This document shows positions 1-5,637 of a stretch of 11,691 bases of DNA, piece by piece. Each line of letters begins with the position of its first letter. The first letter of the stretch is position 1. Made by a program: the position numbers and the translations under genes. A model generated the notes under the pieces. It worked only from the letters and a program-made list of their open reading frames with translations, made no database searches and was not told where the DNA came from. Source of the DNA: a bacterium SM23_31 (GTDB lineage Bacteria > SM23-31); the NCBI GenBank assembly GCA_001304035.1, contig LJUD01000104.1, positions 1 to 11,691 on the forward strand, read 5' to 3'.

Positions 1-674
1 GTTTTATCTTCGCTGTCGGTTGCTTCAAACACAATTGAATGTATACCGCTGCTGAGAGCGGAACTGACAAACACCGTATCAGTCCCGAAAGAACCGTCAA
101 TGTTTGAATTCCATACAAGTGCACTGCCCGAAAGCACCCCGTCTTCAATATCAACTGCTTTACCTTCGAAGACAATTTCCTCGTTCATAATAAATTGCGA
201 TTCGTCCTGCGGAGAGAGAATTGTAGCAACTGGTGTATTGTTTACTTCGGTGCCGGTTGTAAACGACCACAATTCTCCGAACCGCCAGTTATCCGAGGCA
301 TCTTTGACGTCTATTTTCCAGTAATATTTCGTATTGGGCAAAAGCTGGTTAGGGAGAACAAAAAAAGTGTCGGTCTGCCTTTCGGATATTATATTACCAA
401 TTCCAAAAGCGGTATCGGTATGAAAATAGACATTAAAAAGCAGGTTTTCGCCGTCCGGATCGTATGCCTGCCAGCTTAATACAACCGTTAGAATGACGTC
501 TTCTGCGCCGTTCGGCGGCGATGGATTGTACGGTAAACCGGGAGGTGATTTGGATGCGATATCCGTCGCAAGTGTCGGAAAAGGAAAAGGTTTTTCACCC
601 ATGCACGAAAATGAATAGGCTATGTAGCCTGTAAGGCATCCAAGCGCAATTATATATAATAGTTTTTGCCGCAT
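1..674 (-). CDS. Putative surface lipoprotein with FN3-like and Ig-like domains (3' end outside window)
   Basis: The frame is open for 224 codons from the ATG at 674 and leaves the window without a stop, so the C-terminus is missing. The N-terminus (residues 1-24) is a short hydrophobic export signal ending at Cys24 in the context Ser-Phe-Ser-Cys, an imperfect lipobox with Phe at -2; Cys13 (Ala-Leu-Gly-Cys) is a less likely alternative. A Pro-rich linker (about 40-56) precedes an FN3-like beta sandwich (about 60-140) with LSW near 66-68, YYWK at 117-120 and WSFTT at 136-140. A second Ig/cadherin-like domain begins near 147 and is cut. Only a weak AAGG lies before the start. Homology is recognised from pattern only. 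Such proteins usually bind, display or scaffold at the cell surface; no specific function can be given. It follows the repeat-rich spacer and shares its architecture with the lipoprotein at 7803-8804. Confidence 0.75.
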   Translation of the reverse strand, partial: MRQKLLYIIALGCLTGYIAYSFSCMGEKPFPFPTLATDIASKSPPGLPYNPSPPNGAEDVILTVVLSWQAYDPDGENLLFNVYFHTDTAFGIGNIISERQTDTFFVLPNQLLPNTKYYWKIDVKDASDNWRFGELWSFTTGTEVNNTPVATILSPQDESQFIMNEEIVFEGKAVDIEDGVLSGSALVWNSNIDGSFGTDTVFVSSALSSGIHSIVFEATDSEDK

Positions 675-842
675 ACTGCCTTGTGGCGTAAGCCGTTCCC
701 CGCTGTAATTTTTATGACACTAATACTTCCCTGTACCGGTTGCTCTCCCGGGTATTATCTATATAGTTATCGGCATGTTAGAAAAACCGTCTTAATTTAT
801 CCTCAAAACTTTAGCAAATTTTTAGATATAAGGATCATTTTT

Positions 843-874
843 CACCCCCAATCCCGCTTAGCGGGATGGGGGTG
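843..874. repeat. Long hairpin, dispersed-repeat type
   Basis: The left arm CACCCCCAATCCCGC (843-857) pairs with the right arm GCGGGATGGGGGTG (861-874) around a TTA loop: a 14 bp stem with a single bulged A. No T-run follows on either strand, so it is not a standard intrinsic terminator. The inner core resembles CCCGCTAAGCGGG palindromes scattered in the intergenic space of many bacterial genomes, and a related copy lies at 1148-1161. Confidence 0.7.
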
Positions 875-892
875 CCACCCAAGCTCAATTAG

Positions 893-932
893 TCATTGCG
901 AGGAGTCCCGAGTACTCGGGATGGCAATCTCG
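893..932. repeat. TCATTGCGAGGAG...GGCAATCTCG-type palindromic repeat
   Basis: The outer arms ATTGC (895-899) and GCAAT (924-928) enclose a perfect 16 bp palindrome TCCCGAGTACTCGGGA (906-921). The flanks TCATTGCGAGGAG and GGCAATCTCG match, from memory, a short non-autonomous repeat common in intergenic regions of many bacteria; the internal palindrome is a local variant. Recognition is from pattern, not a search. Confidence 0.65.
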
Positions 933-1016
933 CCGCTAAGATCTAATATTAAAGCTTAATTTTGCCTTAAAAGTAATTTTTGCCAAAGTTTTGTTATCCT
1001 GTTAAAAATATATTTT

Positions 1017-1070
1017 TTCGCCGGTGAAAAACCGGCAAAATCAGCCGGAGGCTGATTCGCCTCCGGCGAA
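1017..1070. repeat. Compound triple-hairpin repeat with alternative folding
   Basis: Three perfect 6 bp hairpins lie nearly end to end: GCCGGT-GAAAA-ACCGGC (1020-1036), TCAGCC-GGA-GGCTGA (1041-1055) and TTCGCC-TCC-GGCGAA (1056-1070). A competing 9 bp stem GCCGGAGGC/GCCTCCGGC (1044-1052 with 1059-1067) would replace the second and third. The outermost TTCGCCGG (1017-1024) is also complementary to CCGGCGAA (1063-1070), closing the whole unit. This degree of internal symmetry is typical of REP/MITE-like elements and also compatible with an RNA switch; I favour a dispersed repeat. Confidence 0.7.
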
Positions 1071-1267
1071 CAAGTAGATAGACCAAAAAGATTACCTCTC
1101 ACTGTATTTTTATTCTACTTGGTACTTTGGTAAAGATTGAACGCAGCCCGTCTTAGCGGGACTCCAATCATCATAAATTGGTAAATTGGTGAAAGGGACA
1201 GCTCCGCAGCAGGAAAATGGCTATCTTCCCGGTTTCTAAGTTTTATAAATATATCGGGATAAAAATG

Positions 1268-2209
1268 TTAAGTCAAGGCTTCTTTAACCGCAGCAGCTAA
1301 TAGGGGAATCATGATTTCATGGTGTCCCGTTATCTTATAACCTTTACCACCTGCAAGTGTCGGGCGGGAAACAACATTTTCATCCGGGCGGTAGTGCTGA
1401 ATCATATCGAAATTGACTGCGGTAAAACCCTCTGCCTTGTATCCTAAATTGCGCGCAACGGTTAACGCTTTTAAAAACACCTCCGGCAGAATTACCGCTG
1501 AGCCCAGGTTAATTACTACACCGCCGCTGCCAAGCCCGCAGAGTATCTTTGACAATATTCTGAAATCACGCATGGAGAGTTCACCAATCACTTTACCATC
1601 GGAGGAGGGGTGCTGGTGTGTTATCTCGGTTCCGATTCCCACGAAAACGGTAACAGGAATACCCAGCCGGTAACCCGCGGCAAATATACTTATATCTTTG
1701 TTTTTAACATCATTTTCAGAAAGCCTTTTTCCGATTGCATCACCGTATCCGAGCCCTTTTTGTGCGCCGGATTGCAGGGCGCCGTTCAATATTTCCGCTG
1801 TCTCGCGTGCCATTCCGAATGTGCCGTTCACGAGATTTTCAGCAACGTCTTCCGATGTATGACCGAAACATGCAAGTTCAAGGTCATGAATTGCACCGGC
1901 GCCGTTCATACAAACCGCGGAAATGACTTTTTCTTCCATTAAATCGATAACAACCGGAGATAAACCGCATTTAATAACATGCGCTCCCATCATCCATACA
2001 ACCGGTTTATTGTTTTTACGGGCAGAGACAACTGCTTCAACAACCGCCTTGAAATCTTCCGCTTTTAAAACTGACGGCAGTGAATCCAGAAAAGACTTGA
2101 GAGAGTTTCCCGGTTTATGCAATTGAGCCATCTCTTTGAGAGTCACTTTGCTTTTGCGGACATGGATGGAGGTTGTCTTAATGGAACTGAGGTCTATTTC
2201 TTTACTCAT
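1268..2209 (-). CDS. Deoxyhypusine synthase-like protein lacking the canonical catalytic lysine
   Basis: The 313-residue protein resembles the deoxyhypusine synthase / homospermidine synthase fold (PF01916): an NAD-binding Rossmann-like core with NGAGAIHD at 102-109 (aligned with the TAGGVEED region of eukaryotic enzymes), a Gly-rich strand and GSAVILPEVFLKAL at 236-249, the segment with Arg274-Pro-Asp-Glu277, and a GHHEIMIPLL tail at 295-304. In eukaryotic and archaeal enzymes the catalytic Lys lies in a SWGK motif just after the Arg-Pro-Asp-Glu segment; here the aligned stretch is VVSRP (279-283) with no Lys. Bacteria have no eIF5A, so deoxyhypusine formation is not expected; the substrate is unknown. 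The ATG lies 18 bp after the DUF3108 stop, suggesting co-transcription. The preceding bases (CCACCTCC on the coding strand) are the reverse of a Shine-Dalgarno, so initiation relies on something else or on coupling. The family call is good; the activity is open. Confidence 0.7.
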   Translation of the reverse strand: MSKEIDLSSIKTTSIHVRKSKVTLKEMAQLHKPGNSLKSFLDSLPSVLKAEDFKAVVEAVVSARKNNKPVVWMMGAHVIKCGLSPVVIDLMEEKVISAVCMNGAGAIHDLELACFGHTSEDVAENLVNGTFGMARETAEILNGALQSGAQKGLGYGDAIGKRLSENDVKNKDISIFAAGYRLGIPVTVFVGIGTEITHQHPSSDGKVIGELSMRDFRILSKILCGLGSGGVVINLGSAVILPEVFLKALTVARNLGYKAEGFTAVNFDMIQHYRPDENVVSRPTLAGGKGYKITGHHEIMIPLLAAAVKEALT

Positions 2210-2227
2210 TGTCGTATCCGGAGGTGG

Positions 2228-2869
2228 TTATGGGAATATTTCTGTTTCTATTTTTGTCAATTTTACAGCAACTTGACCAAATACCACTTTACTGGTCATA
2301 AGTACTGGAATCTTTTTTTCATCATCCGTCAGATATATTTTTATTCTTCCCTGATGTTTAAATAGCCCCTGAGTTTTTAATTTTGGTTCCACAACAATGC
2401 AATTGAATCTCCCCGCAGGAACTCTTACTTCCTGTTTTTTGATAACTTCTACATTGAGATAGTAAACCTTGTCATTGTCATAATGTGGTATTTCAATTGT
2501 CTTGCCCACCTGCAAATCCTGAGTACGTACGTAGAAAAATGCGGAAATAATGTCCTGGCTGTATTCGGGAATATTAACGGTATCATTTTCGCTGTAAGCC
2601 AGGTTTTTAATCTGATCCAATAAGAATAACCTTCGCTGACGCCAGTTACCCTCGTTTAAATTTTTTTCCAATCGCCAGGAGAAAATCCCTTCCTTGTCCG
2701 TGTAGGACACAACCTGATCGTTAACTTTGTAAATTTTTGAAATTATATCATTGGATTGTGCATGTGTACGGAGTTCGTACACATCACGGCCATTGTACTT
2801 TTTTATCTGCTGTACCGATATAACAGCCGTTCCTACTGTTGCAGGACCCCAGTCAATGTCATAGGTCAA
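2228..2869 (-). CDS. DUF3108-family protein with disrupted or recoded 5' end
   Basis: The 213 codons from a TTG at 2869 encode a beta-rich protein matching DUF3108 (PF11306): it opens with Leu/Met-TYDIDWGPATVG, has the central YSQDIISAFFYVR motif, a VPAGRFNC segment and ends with the KIYLTDDEKKIPVLM pattern. Members are usually exported envelope proteins of about 230-280 residues with a signal peptide. Here the same frame stays open upstream to a stop at 2941-2939 and encodes plausible family sequence (AFSVGEK directly before LTYD), yet it contains no ATG or GTG, and no frame upstream offers a hydrophobic signal peptide. So TTG 2869 (with AGGTG five bases before it) cuts into the conserved first strand. 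Either the gene has lost its 5' end or suffered a frameshift, or initiation is unusual. It precedes the deoxyhypusine-synthase-like gene by 18 bp. Function unknown. Confidence 0.65.
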   Translation of the reverse strand: MTYDIDWGPATVGTAVISVQQIKKYNGRDVYELRTHAQSNDIISKIYKVNDQVVSYTDKEGIFSWRLEKNLNEGNWRQRRLFLLDQIKNLAYSENDTVNIPEYSQDIISAFFYVRTQDLQVGKTIEIPHYDNDKVYYLNVEVIKKQEVRVPAGRFNCIVVEPKLKTQGLFKHQGRIKIYLTDDEKKIPVLMTSKVVFGQVAVKLTKIETEIFP

Positions 2870-2877
2870 TTTTTCAC

Positions 2878-2934
2878 CTACGGAGAATGCCTTATTGGGG
2901 ATGGAACGAAGCTTTTCTTGAGTGTCATCTGCAC
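2878..2934 (-). promoter_or_regulatory. Possible short leader ORF with strong ribosome site before the DUF3108 gene
   Basis: On the minus strand an AAAGGAG ribosome site (2949-2943) stands 8 bases before a GTG at 2934 that opens an 18-codon frame ending in TAG at 2880-2878, eight bases before the TTG at 2869. The AAAGGA also pairs with TCCTTT (2962-2957) around a 7-base loop, which would hide the ribosome site. The frame differs from DUF3108. It may be a translated leader, or simply what is left of the broken 5' end of the gene. Confidence 0.25.
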
Positions 2935-3076
2935 TGTTTTATCTCCTTTGTAAAATAAAGGACTTTTATTATCATAAACGATTTCTGATTCCTTTTTGTT
3001 TCTTTTTTTATCCAATTTATTCATAAATCCGATTTTTTTACATGTTTATTAATTGAAATCTATGTAATTCCCGCCG

Positions 3077-3103
3077 TAAAAGCGCCATATAGCGGCACTT
3101 TTA
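3077..3103 (-). terminator. Candidate intrinsic terminator after the GT9 gene
   Basis: A 10 bp stem TAAAAGCGCC (3077-3086) with GGCACTTTTA (3094-3103), one G-T wobble on the minus strand, closes a 7-base loop. On the minus strand it reads AAAAG-rich arm, GC centre, then CTTTTA, the A-tract/T-tract layout of a bidirectional terminator; the T-run is short and lies within the stem. It stands about 115 bp past the GT9 stop in a 280 bp AT-rich spacer (2939-3218) with no gene, and would separate the LPS block from the DUF3108 pair. Confidence 0.4.
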
Positions 3104-3218
3104 TAGACAGGAATAAGCAGGAAATGTTAAATATATGAAATTCTGTTTTTTAAAATTAATTTGTTATTTTCAATCCACGATGAGCTGAATTAAATATTTA
3201 CCATCTATAAAATAAATT

Positions 3219-4262
3219 TTATTTATTATTACGTTTAATAATTTTCCGTGCAGAACTTAAAACCATTTCAGGTGTTATTAACTCCATACAGTTAAATTTC
3301 TTGCATTTTGTGCAGTCGTCTATATTCGGAACAAGGGTCATCTCTTGATGCCCGTACGGACCCCATCGTACAGGAGATTCATGCCTGATTGGCGGATATA
3401 ACCCGATTACCGGCGTAGCAACCATATTTGCAAGATGCAGTACGCCCGTGCTTGGCGCAAGAAGGAATTCTGCATTACGCAATAAAGCCGCTAACACGGG
3501 CAACGGCTGAACGTCTTGAAGCAAATATACGTTTTTCTCGGTTTTTTGCTTCACATTTTCGGCTAATTTTTTTTCCTCCGTGCCGTATGTAAGAATTACG
3601 TGCAAATGTAATTCCCGCACAAAAAGGTCACTTGCTGCTGCATAAGAATCAAGGTGCCAGTCCATGGCAGAGCCGCCGCTGCCCGGATGAACGACACAAT
3701 ACGGTTTATCAACCGGGTAACCGGTTTCACGGAGTGCGGTTAATGCCTGCTGCCCGTCTTCATCAGTAATTTCAAATTGAAATACAGGTGGTGTTATGGG
3801 AAAATTCAATGTTTTCAATAGTCCGAGGTTATAGTCAACTTCGTGTTTAATCGATTCCTTGCGATGTTCGTAATGCCGGCGGTTAAACAAGAATGAATAG
3901 AACCTGTATCCTGTACCAATCCGCATAGGAATTTTTACCCATGCAAGTAAAAAAGCAAGATAAAACGTAGGGTGCAAGACAATTGCGCAGTCAAAATTTC
4001 GGGCACGTATCATGTGAGCTAACTCAAAAAATGTCCGTGTTTTTCCATCATCAGTATCAGCCGTAAAAACCGCATCTATAGCCGGGCTGCGTTCTCCGAT
4101 CACTGCGGTCAGCCGGCGGCACAGCAGCGTAACGTGCGCCTCCGGTACTGCTTGTTTAATAGCAAAAGCTACCGGCAAAGACAGAATAACATCTCCGATT
4201 CGGTCGGTGCGAACAACCAAAAACCTGCGCAATTTTGTATAATTATTGCTCTGTGTCATCAT
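3219..4262 (-). CDS. Glycosyltransferase family 9 (heptosyltransferase-like)
   Basis: The 347-residue protein (from ATG 4262) has the GT-B layout of ADP-heptose:LPS heptosyltransferases. The N-terminal acceptor domain opens with RTDRIGDVILSLP (18-30), whose Gly-Asp is the family's hallmark. The C-terminal nucleotide-sugar domain carries HPGSGGS (192-198), a Trp at 202 and STGVLHLAN (271-279), then LYPP and RWGPYG. A Cys cluster (317, 320, 325) near the end is common in this family. It would add a heptose or related sugar to lipid A-core on the cytoplasmic face of the inner membrane; donor and acceptor cannot be read from sequence. The start is uncertain: ATG 4262, ATG 4259 and ATG 4277 are all in frame, and I chose 4262 for a compact N-terminus. 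It overlaps the phosphatase gene by 20 bp, implying translational coupling. Confidence 0.88.
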   Translation of the reverse strand: MMTQSNNYTKLRRFLVVRTDRIGDVILSLPVAFAIKQAVPEAHVTLLCRRLTAVIGERSPAIDAVFTADTDDGKTRTFFELAHMIRARNFDCAIVLHPTFYLAFLLAWVKIPMRIGTGYRFYSFLFNRRHYEHRKESIKHEVDYNLGLLKTLNFPITPPVFQFEITDEDGQQALTALRETGYPVDKPYCVVHPGSGGSAMDWHLDSYAAASDLFVRELHLHVILTYGTEEKKLAENVKQKTEKNVYLLQDVQPLPVLAALLRNAEFLLAPSTGVLHLANMVATPVIGLYPPIRHESPVRWGPYGHQEMTLVPNIDDCTKCKKFNCMELITPEMVLSSARKIIKRNNK

Positions 4263-4734
4263 CCCGCACAGCCTCATCAAATAATATTGAGGTAATCCTT
4301 ATTAATTCATTTTTTAAAATGGAATAGCATTCACGGTATACGCTTTCATCGCCGCCTATGGGATCATGAACCGCCTCATCTTCAACGTATCCGTTTTCTA
4401 TTCCAAATTTTTTTAAAAGGTATACTTTATCAAAATATTTTGGGTAGAACTCGCGTATATAATCAACATGTTCAGAAGCCATTGCAAGCACCAGGTCTGT
4501 TTCTTTAAGCATTTTCTCCGTTAATGAACGTGCTTTGTGCTGCGAAATATCAATTCCATTCTCTTTCATGATCGCAACACTGGTTTCCGACGGTGGAAAA
4601 TCCTCAATTGCATAAGTACCGGCTGAATGTACAATAATATCAAGATTTTTTAACAAATGCTTTAATATTCCTTCCGCCATGGGGCTTCGGCAGCAGTTCC
4701 CGGTACATAAAAACAGTATGGATTTATATTTCAT
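4243..4734 (-). CDS. Low-molecular-weight protein phosphatase (Tyr/Arg type)
   Basis: The 163-residue protein has the phosphate-binding loop CX5R at Cys10-Thr-Gly-Asn-Cys-Cys-Arg16-Ser right at the N-terminus and the general-acid Asp in a DP pair (124-125), the complete LMW-PTP signature. Cys10 is the nucleophile that forms a phosphocysteine intermediate. The family includes phosphotyrosine phosphatases of the Wzb/Etp type, the arginine phosphatase YwlE and arsenate reductases. The residue that helps YwlE choose phosphoarginine is Thr (CTGNTCRS) and in many tyrosine phosphatases Ile (CLGNICRS); here it is Cys14, so specificity is open. Gene order after tsaC mirrors the ywlC-ywlE pair of Firmicutes. 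An AAAGGA ribosome site lies 5 bases before the ATG. The stop is inside the start region of the downstream GT9 gene. In envelope clusters such enzymes can control polysaccharide tyrosine kinases, but no kinase is present here. Confidence 0.9.
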   Translation of the reverse strand: MKYKSILFLCTGNCCRSPMAEGILKHLLKNLDIIVHSAGTYAIEDFPPSETSVAIMKENGIDISQHKARSLTEKMLKETDLVLAMASEHVDYIREFYPKYFDKVYLLKKFGIENGYVEDEAVHDPIGGDESVYRECYSILKNELIRITSILFDEAVRDDDTEQ

Positions 4735-4801
4735 ACGGTCCTTTCGGCTTAAGAACTTATAGATTTCATATTTTTATAGAACTCAAAACTTATTTATCCG
4801 G

Positions 4802-5446
4802 TTAAGACAAATTAATGTTTAGAAAATTCTCAATCAAATCCCTGGATACCGCTCCGTCACGCAGTATTTCAGGAGGATCGGCAGTTATGGAAATCACCGT
4901 TGAAGGTACGATGCCCCGGGTCTTACCGCCATCGAGTAATATTGCTGCAGCCGATCTTACCGCCATCGGAATTTGCTCGATCGTACTGCATTCTTTTTCG
5001 CCGGAGAGGTTCGCACTCGTGGAAGTAATCGGACGTCCCAATTCCTTAACTATAGAACGGCAGAGCATGTTATCAGGCACTCTTATTCCGATTTCTGTTG
5101 TTCCGCCCCGAACAAGTTGGCTGACATTAGTACCCGCTTTAAACACGATAGTGAGAGGACCAGGCCAGAACTTATCCATAAGTCTGTGTCCGAAATCGGA
5201 AACCTCATTCACATAATTCCTAACCATTTCCCTGTCCGCAGCAATTAGTAAAAATGGTTTGGTTTCCTTTCTTTTTTTTACCCTGTAGAGATTCTTGACC
5301 GCCTGTTCATTTTCACAATCCACTCCCAATCCATACACGGTTTCCGTCGGATAAATGATGATTTCCCCTTGCCGTAGTGCTTCTACAGTAATCCGGAGAC
5401 TATCCTTATCCGGCTGTTCTTGATTTATCACAATAAGATGGCTCAT
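4802..5446 (-). CDS. tsaC: L-threonylcarbamoyladenylate synthase (TsaC/Sua5/YrdC)
   Basis: The 214-residue protein is a YrdC-fold enzyme that condenses L-threonine, bicarbonate and ATP to threonylcarbamoyl-AMP, the first step of t6A formation at position 37 of ANN-decoding tRNAs in the cytoplasm. Diagnostic segments are YPTETVYGLG (32-41), the basic KKRKETKPF (57-65), FWPGPLT (93-99), STSANLSG (142-149) and PSTVI (181-185) followed by LRDGAV. It lacks the extra C-terminal domain of long Sua5 (about 340 residues), so it is the short TsaC-like form. The gene is probably essential and constitutive. There is no Shine-Dalgarno: a heptanucleotide repeat runs up to four bases before the ATG. A near-consensus -35 hexamer TTGACT lies at 5493-5488, just upstream of the repeat. 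The phosphatase gene follows after 67 bp. Confidence 0.93.
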   Translation of the reverse strand: MSHLIVINQEQPDKDSLRITVEALRQGEIIIYPTETVYGLGVDCENEQAVKNLYRVKKRKETKPFLLIAADREMVRNYVNEVSDFGHRLMDKFWPGPLTIVFKAGTNVSQLVRGGTTEIGIRVPDNMLCRSIVKELGRPITSTSANLSGEKECSTIEQIPMAVRSAAAILLDGGKTRGIVPSTVISITADPPEILRDGAVSRDLIENFLNINLS

Positions 5447-5450
5447 ATTA

Positions 5451-5485
5451 TTAGCTATTAGCTTTTAGCTGTTAGCTGTCAGCTT
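5451..5485. repeat. Heptanucleotide tandem repeat (TYAGCTN, five units) at the tsaC start
   Basis: Five head-to-tail 7-mers: TTAGCTA, TTAGCTT, TTAGCTG, TTAGCTG, TCAGCTT, with a partial sixth TCAG. On the minus strand the array ends four bases before the tsaC ATG and begins right after a TTGACT -35-like hexamer (5493-5488). It therefore occupies the place of the ribosome site and probably of the -10 or 5' leader. Similar AGCT-rich heptads occur between genes in many bacteria (from memory). Confidence 0.8.
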
Positions 5486-5506
5486 TCAGTCAAGACTTTG
5501 GGACTA

Positions 5507-5621
5507 TTATTAAATGATTTTTGTGATACCTTTCCGCTGTGTAATTGTTATTTTGTTACTAAGCGGGATCATGCCCATCATTTCATCTGCGTTAATCAGC
5601 GGTTCAGACTTATTAAATGAT
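5507..5621. repeat. 12 bp perfect direct repeats flanking a 91 bp spacer
   Basis: TTATTAAATGAT occurs at 5507-5518 and again at 5610-5621 in the spacer between waaF and tsaC. The enclosed 91 bp has subterminal inverted hexamers CCGCTG (5534-5539) and CAGCGG (5597-5602), a CTAAGCGGGA core (5559-5568) matching the repeat family at 843-874 and 1148-1161, and CATCTGCGTTAATCAGCGG (5584-5602), which resembles a widespread intergenic motif. The direct repeats could be a target-site duplication of a tiny non-autonomous element, or chance in AT-rich DNA. Confidence 0.45.
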
Positions 5622-5637
5622 GATATATGCATTAACC

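Larger units (their letters stand above)
675..1267. other. 593 bp non-coding spacer rich in palindromic repeats
   Basis: No convincing gene lies here. The stretch sits downstream of the deoxyhypusine-synthase-like gene and upstream of the truncated lipoprotein gene, both on the minus strand. It carries three separate hairpin repeats (843-874, 893-932, 1017-1070; listed individually), a further small inverted repeat CCCG-TCTTAG-CGGG at 1148-1161, and a perfect tandem duplication of AAATTGGT at 1175-1190. The rest is AT-rich. The core CCCGCTTAGCGGG at 853-865 recurs nearly intact at 1148-1161, and its reverse complement appears partly at 5559-5568 (CTAAGCGGGA), so these look like members of one dispersed family. 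A promoter for the lipoprotein gene must lie here but I could not place one. Confidence 0.7.

Noticed and set aside
843..874. Hairpin as intrinsic terminator
   Set aside because: No T-run follows the stem on either strand and it lies about 400 bp beyond the nearest upstream stop codon.
666..959. 97-codon plus-strand frame
   Set aside because: It spans the antisense start of the lipoprotein gene and two palindromic repeats; the HCEESRVLGMAIS part is a translation of the dispersed repeat, not protein.
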